From NCBI RefSeq assembly GCF_019218285.1, contig NZ_JAHUZG010000003.1:682001-746000 (forward strand): a DNA stretch of 64,000 bases, read 5' to 3'. The notes below the pieces were generated by a model. The model worked only from the letters and a program-made list of their open reading frames with translations, had not been told where the DNA came from and made no database searches. The stretch comes from Antarctobacter sediminis (GTDB lineage Bacteria > Pseudomonadota > Alphaproteobacteria > Rhodobacterales > Rhodobacteraceae). Both the position numbers and the translations under genes were made by a program. Each line of letters begins with the position of its first letter. Positions within the stretch are counted from its first letter, which is position 1. Shown here one piece after another: positions 17,336 through 25,475 of this stretch.

Positions 17336-18091
17336 TCAAGAGGCGTAGTCCGATCCTTCCGCATCGAGGATCTTTTTCAGTTCGTCGAGGTGGTGATGGT
17401 CACCGCCCGGATATTCCTCGATTTCGCGCGCGGTCTTTTCGGCCACTTCGTCCGACAGGATGTCCAGCGGCAACCCGGTTTGAAGTGCGGTGATATAGAT
17501 CTGGGCGGCACGTTCGAAGAGGTACAGCCGGTTAAAGGTTTCGGCCACCGTGTCGCCGATCACCATGACGCCGTGATTGCCCATGATCAGTGTCTTGACC
17601 TTGGGATCGGACAAGAGATGCGCACAGCGTTCCCCTTCGTCCTCGAAGGCCAGACCGCCGTATTGGTCGTCTACCGCCTGCCGGTTGAAGAACATCGCCG
17701 CGTTCTGATCCAGCGGGGGCAGGCGCTTGTCCTTGAGACAGGCCAGCACCGTGGCGTGGATCGAATGCACATGCATGGCGCAACGCGCGTGCGGGCAATG
17801 CCGGTGCAACCCGCCGTGCAGGCCCCATGCCGTCGGGTCCGGCGCGCCGGGGCGGTTCAGCGTTTCGGGGTCATTGGCATCCACCACCAGCAGGTCCGAG
17901 GCCCGCACCCGCGAGAAATGCACCCGGTCCGGGTTCATCAGGAACTTGGTGCCGTCGTCGTTGATCGACAGGCTGAAATGATTGGCCACCGCCTCGTGCA
18001 TATCCAGCCGCACGGTCCAGCGAAAGGCTGCGGCAAGGTCGACACGTTCCTGCCAATGGTCGATATTCGCAATGTTCTGCGGTGCGTTCAT
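17336..18091 (-). CDS. Class II aldolase/adducin family protein
   Basis: A 251-residue protein of the fuculose-aldolase/adducin fold. The metal site is visible as HCPHARCAMHVHSIHATVLA (His-x-His), with LIMGNHGVMVIGDTVAETFN supplying a further conserved His. NHFSLSINDDGTKFLMNPDR near residue 40 matches the substrate loop of the class. Many such proteins act on sugar phosphates or decarboxylate related acids. The exact substrate is not identifiable here. Monocistronic, with about 35 nt to the next minus-strand gene. Confidence 0.85.
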   Translation of the reverse strand: MNAPQNIANIDHWQERVDLAAAFRWTVRLDMHEAVANHFSLSINDDGTKFLMNPDRVHFSRVRASDLLVVDANDPETLNRPGAPDPTAWGLHGGLHRHCPHARCAMHVHSIHATVLACLKDKRLPPLDQNAAMFFNRQAVDDQYGGLAFEDEGERCAHLLSDPKVKTLIMGNHGVMVIGDTVAETFNRLYLFERAAQIYITALQTGLPLDILSDEVAEKTAREIEEYPGGDHHHLDELKKILDAEGSDYAS

Positions 18092-18126
18092 GATGCTCCC
18101 CGGGTTTCGTGATTGGGCAAAGCCTA

Positions 18127-18618
18127 TCAGGAGCCGCAGCGGCCCCGCAACGTGTCAAAGGCCTCGCGCCCGCCATCGGTGTCCCATGCACCGGTCAGCA
18201 TCCGGGTTTCGCCATGGTCGATTATCCGGAAACCATAGCCGATCCTCGGGCTGTCCAACACGGCATCAAGGAAGAGTTCGGGCGACTCGTGTTTGGTCCA
18301 GGCCCAGACGCCCTGCGACAGGAACAGCACCTCGCGGCGGCCCAGTGTCAGGACGTGATCAGCGCTGTCATCAAAGGTCACACCGCCTTCCATGTCTAGG
18401 AAGATGGCGGCGCTGCCTTCCAGATCGACAGTCATGACCAGACGCTGACGCCCGGGCAGACGCGCAATGCTGGCGATCCAGCAATAACCGTCATCGTTGA
18501 AAAGCGCCCAGTTCCGGACGGTGTCGAAACGATGGATCTCATCCTCGGCATGGGCGGGCAGGGCAGGCAGGATGGTCAGAAAACAAAGTGCAAGACTGCG
18601 GGTCAAAAGGCCGGGCAT
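18127..18618 (-). CDS. Secreted protein of unknown function
   Basis: The ATG at 18618 gives a 163-residue product with a convincing signal peptide (LLTRSLALCFLTILPALPAHA, cleaved before EDEIHRF) preceded by GGAG. A longer frame exists, but its N-terminus would hide the signal. The mature part is about 140 residues with features such as NWALFNDDGYCWIASIARLP and two further Cys near the C-terminus (TLRGRCGS). I do not recognise a family with certainty. The protein resembles small periplasmic proteins of Rhodobacterales annotated only as hypothetical. Confidence 0.65.
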   Translation of the reverse strand: MPGLLTRSLALCFLTILPALPAHAEDEIHRFDTVRNWALFNDDGYCWIASIARLPGRQRLVMTVDLEGSAAIFLDMEGGVTFDDSADHVLTLGRREVLFLSQGVWAWTKHESPELFLDAVLDSPRIGYGFRIIDHGETRMLTGAWDTDGGREAFDTLRGRCGS

Positions 18619-18688
18619 CGGAAAAGCTCCGTGAAATCTGCTGTGACGATGCAGCCATGCTAGCTGCCACCGGCCCGTGCCGAAAGCC

Positions 18689-19108
18689 TTACAGAGGTCG
18701 CGACGGCACCCAGGCATAGCCGTCCGGGCAGATCAGGTAACATTCGCGCAGCCCATGCGGTTTATCGCCTGGCGGCTGAAGGATGGTCATACCCTGCGCC
18801 GTGGCACGGTTGGCGGCAAGGTCCGGGTCGCTGTCATACAGTCTCAGTTCTGCCCCGGCACCGCGCGGCCCGGCCTCTGGCAGGAACGAAAGGTAGGGAT
18901 TGGCGTGATAGGTCCCGTCCGAATGCAGCTGGAACACCGCGGTGCCATAGCGGACAATGGCGAAATCCGCGCTGATCCTGTGCGCGGTCATGTCAAAGAC
19001 CGCCTCAAGCATCTGGCAATACGCAGGGACATCGCGCACCAAGAGGTTCAGCCCGAGGCCGCGCAGGCTCTTGCCGAAGGCCTCGGCAGAGACAGTTTCA
19101 AGATCCAT
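18689..19108 (-). CDS. VOC family (glyoxalase/bleomycin-resistance fold) protein
   Basis: A 139-residue protein with the two-module VOC layout: LRGLGLNLLVRDVPAYCQML for the first beta-alpha unit and GAELRLYDSDPDLAANRATA for the second. It ends with GLRECYLICPDGYAWVPSRP, the usual 'y-l-x-DPdG' type C-terminus. The start at 19108 is preceded by AGAGGTG and lies 78 bp from the divergent amn start. A longer antisense-like frame runs upstream through amn and is not credible. Metal ligands and substrate cannot be assigned; glyoxalase, dioxygenase or thiol-transferase activity are all possible within the fold. Confidence 0.75.
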   Translation of the reverse strand: MDLETVSAEAFGKSLRGLGLNLLVRDVPAYCQMLEAVFDMTAHRISADFAIVRYGTAVFQLHSDGTYHANPYLSFLPEAGPRGAGAELRLYDSDPDLAANRATAQGMTILQPPGDKPHGLRECYLICPDGYAWVPSRPL

Positions 19109-19186
19109 GTCAGCACCTCTGACCTTTTCGGCAGCTTGAACCTCCCGCCGCAGCCTGTCAACGTCGCCGCGAAACAGGAGGCGGTC

Positions 19187-20671
19187 ATGCAGGACACGGC
19201 ACGGAATCTTGAAATCGTCACCCCGGATGTGTCCGGGCCGGAAAGTTTCGCGGATGCGGAACAGGCCGTCGCACGGCTTTGCGAATTGTATGACGCGGCG
19301 GCGGTCTTTCTGCGCGACGGTTTTCTCAAGGCGATGGCCGAGGGTCACCCGGGCGTGCGCCTGCGAGCCTTCTACCCCGAGATCCGGCTGACCACGACGC
19401 GCTTTGACAAGATCGACAGCCGTCTGAGCTTTGGCCACGTTACGCAGCCCGGAACCTATGCCACCAGCGTCACGCGCCCGCATCTGTTCCGTAATTACCT
19501 GACCCAGCAGATCGGCCTTTTGCTGGGCAACCATGGGGTCAAGATCCGCATCGGCTTGTCGGATACGCCGATGCCGGTGCATTTCGCCGTCGCCAACTTT
19601 CCCAATGTGACTGTCCCGCAGGAAGGTGCGGCCAGTTTCGCGCTGCGTGATGTCTTTGACGTGCCGGACCTGACCACCACCAATGACGACATCGTCAACG
19701 GCGAAGCTGTGCCCGCCCCGGACGGTGCCTTGCCGCTGGCCCCCTTCAGCGCGCAGCGGGTGGACTATTCGCTGGCCCGCCTGTCGCATTATACGGCGAC
19801 CGACCCCGAGCATTTCCAGAACCACGTTCTGTTCACCAACTACCAGTTCTATGTCAGCGAATTCGAGGCCTATGCCCGCGCCATGCTGGCGGATCCGGAC
19901 AGCGGTTACACCAGCTTTGTCAGCACCGGCAACGTCGAGATCACCGATCCCGACGCGCCGATCCCGCACCCCGAGCGGATGCCGCAGATGCCGACCTATC
20001 ACCTCAAGCGGGGCAAGCAGGGCGGCATCACGCTGGTCAACATCGGCGTGGGGCCGTCGAACGCCAAGACGGCGACAGATCATATCGCCGTCCTGCGCCC
20101 GCACGCATGGCTGATGGTCGGGCATTGCGCTGGGTTGCGGAACTCTCAATCGCTTGGGGACTTTGTCCTTGCCCATGCCTACCTGCGCGAAGACAAGGTG
20201 CTGGACGATGATCTGCCGCTTTGGGTGCCGATCCCGGCGCTGGCCGAGATCCAGATCGCGCTGGAAGACGCGGTCGAGGCCGAAACCCAACTTGGCGGGT
20301 TCGACCTGAAACGGGTGATGCGGACGGGCACTGTTGCCTCGCTGGATAACCGCAACTGGGAATTGCGCGAACAGGACGGGCCGATCAAACGCCTCAGCCA
20401 GTCACGCGCCATCGCGCTTGACATGGAAAGCGCCACGATCGCCGCCAACGGTTTCCGGTTCCGGGTGCCCTACGGGACCTTGCTGTGTGTGTCGGATCGG
20501 CCTTTGCATGGTGAGCTGAAGCTGCCCGGGATGGCCTCGGATTTCTATCGCACACAAGTCAGCCGACACCTGCGCATAGGGATTCGCGCCATGGAGGCAC
20601 TGCGGGAAATGCCGCTGGAACGCATCCACAGTCGGAAGTTGCGCAGTTTCGAGGAGACAGCCTTCCTCTGA
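19187..20671 (+). CDS. amn: AMP nucleosidase
   Basis: The 494-residue enzyme splits AMP into adenine and ribose 5-phosphate. The N-terminal half carries the AMP-nucleosidase-specific domain (RLRAFYPEIRLTTTRFDK, SFGHVTQPGTYATSVTRPH). The C-terminal half is a nucleoside-phosphorylase-type fold with LMVGHCAGLRNSQSLGDFVL, VLDDDLPLWVPIPALAEIQ and IALDMESATIAANGFRF, which contains the ribose-binding Met-Glu. The ATG at 19187 follows CAGGAGG and gives a length close to E. coli Amn. An upstream in-frame ATG would add 170 residues translated through the divergent VOC gene and is rejected. Monocistronic. Confidence 0.95.
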   Translation: MQDTARNLEIVTPDVSGPESFADAEQAVARLCELYDAAAVFLRDGFLKAMAEGHPGVRLRAFYPEIRLTTTRFDKIDSRLSFGHVTQPGTYATSVTRPHLFRNYLTQQIGLLLGNHGVKIRIGLSDTPMPVHFAVANFPNVTVPQEGAASFALRDVFDVPDLTTTNDDIVNGEAVPAPDGALPLAPFSAQRVDYSLARLSHYTATDPEHFQNHVLFTNYQFYVSEFEAYARAMLADPDSGYTSFVSTGNVEITDPDAPIPHPERMPQMPTYHLKRGKQGGITLVNIGVGPSNAKTATDHIAVLRPHAWLMVGHCAGLRNSQSLGDFVLAHAYLREDKVLDDDLPLWVPIPALAEIQIALEDAVEAETQLGGFDLKRVMRTGTVASLDNRNWELREQDGPIKRLSQSRAIALDMESATIAANGFRFRVPYGTLLCVSDRPLHGELKLPGMASDFYRTQVSRHLRIGIRAMEALREMPLERIHSRKLRSFEETAFL

Positions 20672-20805
20672 CGCAGCGGAAACCGGCCCAAAATGCATAA
20701 TACACAGGGCTTTTGTGCCGCTAATCGTTGTGTTTTGCCCCCACATCCGGTTTTATGCCGGTCCAGAGGCCCAAATTAGAGACGGGCGGTGAAGGAGACC
20801 ATGAA

Positions 20806-21093
20806 ATGGCGAAACCGATGACCAAAACTCAGCTGGTGGCGGCACTGGCGGAAAAGATGGATGCGGACAAGAAGATTGCCGGCGCGGCACTGGACGCGAT
20901 TGGTGAAATCATCACGTCCGAAGTTGCTGCTGGCGGTGCCGTGACGCTGCCGGGTGTTGGCAAGATCTATTGCCGCGAGCGTCCCGAGCGCATGGTGCGT
21001 AACCCCGCGACCGGCGAGCAGTTCAAGAAAGAGGCCGACAAGCAGGTCAAGGTGACCATCGCCAAGGCGCTCAAGGACAGCGTGAACGCCTGA
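20806..21093 (+). CDS. HU family DNA-binding protein
   Basis: A 95-residue histone-like protein. It has the HU dimerisation body (MTKTQLVAALAEKMDADKKI, then AALDAIGEIITSEVAAGGAV) and the arm region (GVGKIYCRERPERMVRNPAT, GEQFKKEADKQVKVTIAKAL). The arm keeps the conserved RNP tip as RNPATGE. Start choice: ATG at 20806 after GAAGGAGA. Its N-terminus MAKPMTKTQ has a short extension relative to standard 90-residue HU. A UUCG-loop terminator follows 42 nt later. It acts on nucleoid structure; IHF identity is unlikely. Confidence 0.92.
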   Translation: MAKPMTKTQLVAALAEKMDADKKIAGAALDAIGEIITSEVAAGGAVTLPGVGKIYCRERPERMVRNPATGEQFKKEADKQVKVTIAKALKDSVNA

Positions 21094-21134
21094 TCCCGAA
21101 GGGCCCGCAACGCGCGGGTCGGGACAAGGTCCAG

Positions 21135-21164
21135 AGGGTCGCTTCGGCGGCCCTTTTCTTTTGC
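21135..21164 (+). terminator. Terminator of the HU gene
   Basis: AGGGTCGC and GCGGCCCT pair around a TTCG tetraloop and are followed by TTTCTTTT. This is a textbook intrinsic terminator. Confidence 0.88.
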
Positions 21165-21177
21165 GCCGGGGCCATGG

Positions 21178-21774
21178 TCAGAACCCGGTCGAAACCTGCC
21201 CGCGCTCTTTCCATTCGAACTTGTTGCCGCCTGTATCCTCGACGGGAAGGTCCAGCATGGTGGCCCGTTCATAGACCACCTGAGTGGGCACGTTCAGCGT
21301 ATCGGCGACAAGGTTGGCGCGCCCCTCGTACCAGAGGCTACAGAACTCGTCGCGGGGCATCAGCAGGATACGGGCAAAGCGTACGGCCTCGCGCTGGGCA
21401 GCGCGGCTGGCGGGCTGGTGCAGGGCCTGTATCCCGCAGCGGGGATGCGCCTCACGCGTGGAGGGCACATGCAGGATCCAGTGGCCCACGCCCATCGCTG
21501 CCATGAACCGGTCCTGACGAGGTTTGCCCCGCTTGGGCAACCAGATGCAGGCCTTGCGGTTCAGCGGCACATCCAGAAGGATTTCATGCGGCGGGCCAGA
21601 GTATTCCAGATCGACGTTCAGCGCTCGGCAGATCGGGTCCAGCGACTCGCCATGTGGCAGGCTCAGCCCCGGGGACTGCGCGATCATGTCGTTGATGACA
21701 TCCTCGATCTCGACATCGGATACACCGGTCGCCAGTGGCTCCACATAGGGGTAGGACGGATATCTGGGCGGCAT
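21178..21774 (-). CDS. ImmA/IrrE-like protein with degenerate metallopeptidase motif
   Basis: About 198 residues from the ATG at 21774 (preceded by GGAG); an alternative in-frame ATG at 21852 would add 26 residues. The layout follows the ImmA/IrrE family: an N-terminal helical part (IEDVINDMIAQSPGLSL), RALNVDLEYSG, then DRFMAAMGVGHWILHVPSTR where the family normally has HExGHWxLH. After it comes the family-typical QREAVRFARILLMPRDEF. The first zinc-ligand His and the catalytic Glu of HExxH are replaced by Met-Gly, so it is probably not an active protease. Such proteins usually act with an XRE-type repressor; none is adjacent here. Confidence 0.65.
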   Translation of the reverse strand: MPPRYPSYPYVEPLATGVSDVEIEDVINDMIAQSPGLSLPHGESLDPICRALNVDLEYSGPPHEILLDVPLNRKACIWLPKRGKPRQDRFMAAMGVGHWILHVPSTREAHPRCGIQALHQPASRAAQREAVRFARILLMPRDEFCSLWYEGRANLVADTLNVPTQVVYERATMLDLPVEDTGGNKFEWKERGQVSTGF

Positions 21775-21896
21775 GTCAGGCTCCGCTTCGGGGGATGCGC
21801 CGGGTTTCGACCAGCCAATTTGCAGAGTTTGATGCCCTGCAAATGGTTTCATCTCTCTGAATCGGCGGCGATACAGATAGAATTGCGGATGTTTTC

Positions 21897-22601
21897 CTAG
21901 CCCCGCGCAGAGCCGATGAGGACGCTCAACGTCTGGCGTTGTGTTCCGTTTTCATCGAAATTGCCGGCCGACAGCCAAGCTTGGAACCCTTGGCGCAGCG
22001 CTGGCCATTCACCGTCGAGAATCGAAAACCACGCCGTGTCGCGGTTGCGACCCTTGTAGACCAAGGCCTGCCGAAAGATACCCTCGAAGGAAAAGCCCAG
22101 CCGCAAAGCCGCCCGCCGTGACGGGGCGTTCAGGGCGTCACATTTCCATTCGTAGCGACGATACCCCAGATCGTCGAAGACATGCCTCATCAGAAGGAAT
22201 TGCACCTCGGTCGCGGCGCGCGTGCCCTGCAAGGCGGGCGAGAAATGGATGAACCCAACCTCGATCGAGGCCGCCTTTGGATTGATCCGCAAGAGCGACA
22301 GGAACCCGACAGGGCGTTCGTCCACCAGCACGGTGTAAAACAACGGGTCGCGGCTGGGGGCCTTGGCGGCTGTCCATGCGCGCGCCTGTTCCAGATCCTG
22401 AAAGGGCTGTTCCTCGCCAAGATAGGTCCAGCCCGCCGGATCGGTGAAACTGTTGAAAAAGGCCTCTGCGTGCTCCACCGACATGGGCACAAGCGTGGTG
22501 TAGGCGCCGCGCAGCACGTCATGTGGTGGTACGGGGCGGGGCAGGGCAATGTCGACGGGCAACCCGATGGGCTGCCCGTATTCGTTCAGACGATGGTCCA
22601 T
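21897..22601 (-). CDS. GNAT family N-acetyltransferase (RimJ/RimL-like)
   Basis: A 234-residue acetyltransferase of the RimJ/RimL-type subgroup. The substrate-binding beginning (TLVPMSVEHAEAFFNSFTDP) is followed by the central strand VGFLSLLRINPKAASIEVGF, and the acetyl-CoA-contacting area is GTRAATEVQFLLMRHVFDDL. The C-terminal RRYEWKCDALNAPSRRAALR and LGFSFEGIFRQALVYKGRNR is strongly typical. Substrate unknown; related proteins acetylate ribosomal N-termini or small amines. It starts directly at the tpa stop, so it is cotranscribed with the aminotransferase gene. Confidence 0.85.
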   Translation of the reverse strand: MDHRLNEYGQPIGLPVDIALPRPVPPHDVLRGAYTTLVPMSVEHAEAFFNSFTDPAGWTYLGEEQPFQDLEQARAWTAAKAPSRDPLFYTVLVDERPVGFLSLLRINPKAASIEVGFIHFSPALQGTRAATEVQFLLMRHVFDDLGYRRYEWKCDALNAPSRRAALRLGFSFEGIFRQALVYKGRNRDTAWFSILDGEWPALRQGFQAWLSAGNFDENGTQRQTLSVLIGSARG

Positions 22602-23993
22602 TCAGCCAAAAACGCGGCCAAGCGCGCCATCCACGGCGGTCACGATCTGGTCGATGTCATCTTTCGTGGCGATCAGCGCCGGTGAGAAGCACAAGGTGTT
22701 GTTCTTGCCCGGAACCGAACGGTTGGTGGCACCGATGATGACCCCCTGTGCCATGCAGTCACCCACCACGGCCTGCACCTGCGCTTCGGGCACGACCTCC
22801 TTGGTGGTGCGGTCGCTGACCAGTTCGGCACCAAGGAACAGGCCCTTGCCACGCACGTCTCCGATCACCGCATGGCGATCTGCCAGCGCGCCGAGCTGGT
22901 CCAGCATATAGTCGCCCATGGCCGTTGTGTTGGCCAGCAGGCCTTCGTCCTCGATGATCGCCATGTTCTCGATCGCGGCGGCCGGCCCGGCGGTGCAGCC
23001 GCCAAAGGTCGAGATGTCGCGGAAATAGTTCATCGGGTCGCTGGCATCGTCCTTGAACATCTCGAAGACACGTTCAGAAGTCACGCAGCAGGCAATCGCC
23101 GCATAGCCCGAGGCAACGCCCTTGGCCATGGTCACGAAATCGGGTTCGATCCCGTAGTGCTGATAGCCGAACCATGTGCCCGTCCGGCCCACGCCGCAAA
23201 CAACCTCGTCGATGTGCAGCAGGATGTCGTACTTGCGGCAGATTTCCTGAACCTTCTGCCAATAGCCTTCGGGCGCGGGGATCACGCCGCCGCCTGCCGT
23301 CACCGGTTCAAGGCACAGCGCGCCGACCGTGTCCGGCCCTTCGGCAAGGATCACCTTTTCGATCTGATCAGCGGCCCATTCGCCATAGTTGGCTTCGGGC
23401 GCGCCCTCCTGTTCGTGGCGGCGGTATTCAAGGCAATGCGGCACGCGGACGAAACCGGGGGTGAACGGTCCGTATTGCGCGTTGCGTTCATCCTGGCCAC
23501 CGGCGGAAAGGCAGGCGATGGTCGTGCCGTGGTAGTCGCGGTCGCGGTACAGGATCTTGTGCTTTTTGCCGCCATACCGCTTGTGCGCGATCTGACGGAC
23601 CATCTTGAACGCCTTTTCGTTCGCCTCGGAGCCCGAGTTGCAATAGTAGACCCGCGTCAGACCCGGCATCTTTTCGATCAGCTTTTCGGCAAACAGCGCG
23701 CCGGGCACCGAGCCGGCCGCGCCCGCGAAATAATTGACGCGCATCAGCTGGTCATAAACGGCCTTGGCGATCCGTTCGCGGCCATAGCCCACGTTCACCG
23801 TCCAGACACCGCCGGACACGGCATCAAGGTGCTCCTTGCCCGCCTGATTCCAGACGCGCATGCCCTTGCCTTCGATGATGATATTCGGGTCCTTGCTGTC
23901 GAATGCCTTGTGCTGGACAAGGTGATGCCAGACGTGGGCTTTGTCAGCCTCGACAACATGGCTGAGGTCGTTTTGCGAATAGGTGCCGTCCAT
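22602..23993 (-). CDS. tpa: Class III aminotransferase, probable taurine:pyruvate aminotransferase
   Basis: A 463-residue PLP enzyme of fold-type I, subgroup III. The N-terminus (HVVEADKAHVWHHLVQHKAF) and AVSGGVWTVNVGYGRERIAK, NYFAGAAGS resemble Tpa of marine Rhodobacterales. The cofactor region includes NSGSEANEKAFKMVRQIAHK, and the PLP Asp is in ILLHIDEVVCGVGRTG. The Schiff-base Lys follows in DFVTMAKGVASGYAA. Tpa transfers the taurine amino group to pyruvate, yielding sulfoacetaldehyde and alanine. The divergent tauABC-type transporter supports taurine as substrate. Other omega-amino acids remain possible; xsc and pta are not in the window. Confidence 0.78.
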   Translation of the reverse strand: MDGTYSQNDLSHVVEADKAHVWHHLVQHKAFDSKDPNIIIEGKGMRVWNQAGKEHLDAVSGGVWTVNVGYGRERIAKAVYDQLMRVNYFAGAAGSVPGALFAEKLIEKMPGLTRVYYCNSGSEANEKAFKMVRQIAHKRYGGKKHKILYRDRDYHGTTIACLSAGGQDERNAQYGPFTPGFVRVPHCLEYRRHEQEGAPEANYGEWAADQIEKVILAEGPDTVGALCLEPVTAGGGVIPAPEGYWQKVQEICRKYDILLHIDEVVCGVGRTGTWFGYQHYGIEPDFVTMAKGVASGYAAIACCVTSERVFEMFKDDASDPMNYFRDISTFGGCTAGPAAAIENMAIIEDEGLLANTTAMGDYMLDQLGALADRHAVIGDVRGKGLFLGAELVSDRTTKEVVPEAQVQAVVGDCMAQGVIIGATNRSVPGKNNTLCFSPALIATKDDIDQIVTAVDGALGRVFG

Positions 23994-24047
23994 TCCTGTG
24001 CCCTCCTTGGGTCATCGCGCCGCTCTGCGTGGATTGCTAGCACATGA

Positions 24048-24101
24048 GCCAGATTAATGGGCAGCCGTTAGGGCCAGAAATTCGGCGCGTATAAGGCCAG
24101 A
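24048..24101. promoter_or_regulatory. Three direct repeats of GCCAGA between tpa and tauA
   Basis: GCCAGA occurs at 24048-24053, 24073-24078 and 24096-24101, each preceded by a purine pair (GA, GG, AG), with starts 25 and 23 bp apart. It lies just upstream of tpa in the divergent taurine promoter region. On the other strand the repeat reads TCTGGC. This resembles the CTGGAC-type direct repeats that I recall for MocR-type regulator TauR, but the match is partial. Confidence 0.4.
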
Positions 24102-24139
24102 ATGGGCGGAAAACTTTGGCCTCAACAGGCAGTTTTCCC

Positions 24140-24193
24140 CGAATGTTGCGTGTTTTCATGGGGATGACCCGATTTCCCTTTTTCGAATGTTGC
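24140..24193. repeat. Direct repeat CGAATGTTGC, two copies 44 bp apart
   Basis: CGAATGTTGC is present at 24140-24149 and 24184-24193, in the 360-bp region between tpa and tauA. The core AATGTTGCGTG of the first copy recurs upstream of ccr (62823-62833). The rest of this region holds no gene that I can support. Confidence 0.45.
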
Positions 24194-24363
24194 CTGTGAT
24201 CTGCTCAAATCGGGGTCGGTCTCTGGAAAAACCGTTGATCCGTTGCCCGTTTTCCGTTCCGATTTGACCCGAGCGCCCGGCACGAGGCGCCGCCGGATGC
24301 CCCGATGCGTCCGTGACGAAGAGCCCGCCCAAGGCGGCGGGCGCACAACACGGGAGAATGATG

Positions 24364-25362
24364 ATGACACTGAAAACCACCCTAAAGGGCGCTGCGGCCG
24401 CGCTGGCCGTTCTGGCCGGAACCTCCGCCGTCTCGGCCGAAGAGATCACCGTCGGCTATTTCCTCGAATGGCCGATGCCCTTCCAGTACGCCAAAGCAAC
24501 CGGCATGTATGACGAGGCCATGGGCGTGACCATCAACTGGGTCAGCTTTGACACCGGCACCGCAATGTCGGCGGCCATGGCCTCGGGCGACGTGCAGCTT
24601 TCTGTCAGCCAAGGGGTGCCGCCCTTCGTCGTGGCCACCTCGGCCGGGCAGGATCTTCAGATCCTCGATGTCGCGGTCAGCTATGCGGACAACGACAACT
24701 GTGTCGTGCTTGAAGCGCTGGAAATCGACAAGGATTCCGCCAAGGAGCTGGAAGGCAAGAAAGTCGCCGTGCCGTTGGGCACCGCCGCGCATTATGGCTT
24801 CCTTAAACAGATGGGTCACTTTGGCGTGGACATTTCGACGATGGAAATCGTCGACATGGCGCCGCCGGATGGCGCGGCCGCACTTGCCCAAGGATCGGTC
24901 GACATGGCCTGTGGCTGGGGCGGTTCGCTGCGCCGGATGATGGAACATGGCAACATCCTGCTGACCGGCGATGAAAAGACCGAACTGGGCATTCTTGTCT
25001 TTGACGTGACCTCCGGCCCGGCGGGTTGGGTGGCCGAGAATTCGGACACCGTATCGGCCTTCCTTTCGGTGACTGCCAAGGCAAATGCCATGTGGGCCGA
25101 CGACGCCAACAAGGACATGATGCTGCCGGTGATTGCCAAGGACGCGGGCATGGATCCCGACGCCACGCTGGCGACCATCTCGACCTTCACCTTCCCCACT
25201 GTCGAGGATCAGCTTTCGGCCAAGTGGCTGGGCGGCAACGCGCAAACCTTCATGAAGGGCGTGGCGGATGTCTTTGTCGACGCCGGGTCCATCGACGCGG
25301 CGCTGGACAGCTATGACGCCAACGTCAACACCGGCCCGCTGAGCGCGGCTTCGGACATGTGA
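24364..25362 (+). CDS. tauA: Taurine ABC transporter substrate-binding protein
   Basis: A binding protein of about 332 residues, SsuA/TauA-like. Three consecutive ATGs (24358, 24361, 24364) follow GGGAG at 24352-24356; the third has the best spacing. The signal peptide is MTLKTTLKGAAAALAVLAGT followed by SAVSA, and the mature N-terminus is EEITVGYFLEWPMPFQYAKA. Ligand-pocket stretches include FDTGTAMSAAMASGDVQLSV, GVPPFVVATSAGQD and AVPLGTAAHYGFLKQMGHFG. These are near-identical in style to TauA of marine Rhodobacterales. It is followed by a stem-loop and then ATPase and permease genes. Substrate taurine is inferred from sequence plus the divergent aminotransferase. Confidence 0.85.
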   Translation: MTLKTTLKGAAAALAVLAGTSAVSAEEITVGYFLEWPMPFQYAKATGMYDEAMGVTINWVSFDTGTAMSAAMASGDVQLSVSQGVPPFVVATSAGQDLQILDVAVSYADNDNCVVLEALEIDKDSAKELEGKKVAVPLGTAAHYGFLKQMGHFGVDISTMEIVDMAPPDGAAALAQGSVDMACGWGGSLRRMMEHGNILLTGDEKTELGILVFDVTSGPAGWVAENSDTVSAFLSVTAKANAMWADDANKDMMLPVIAKDAGMDPDATLATISTFTFPTVEDQLSAKWLGGNAQTFMKGVADVFVDAGSIDAALDSYDANVNTGPLSAASDM

Positions 25363-25370
25363 TCCGGAAC

Positions 25371-25405
25371 GGGCATCGCCGGTCTCGTCCGGCGGTGCCC
25401 CTTTT
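25371..25405 (+). terminator. Stem-loop/attenuator between tauA and tauB
   Basis: GGGCATCGCCGG (25371-25382) pairs with CCGGCGGTGCCC (25389-25400), one wobble, followed by CTTTTG. Within an operon it likely acts as a partial terminator or mRNA stabiliser, favouring the binding protein over the membrane components. Confidence 0.65.
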
Positions 25406-25475
25406 GTGAAACGGTCTTTCGGGAAAGGACTGTTTCCCCCTCCGCCCCCCGTCAAGAATCAAAAGGAAGGCAGGC

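Noticed and set aside
18677-19186. 170-residue upstream extension of the AMP nucleosidase frame
   Set aside because: It runs antisense through the VOC gene, and a CAGGAGG site with ATG at 19187 gives the normal family length.
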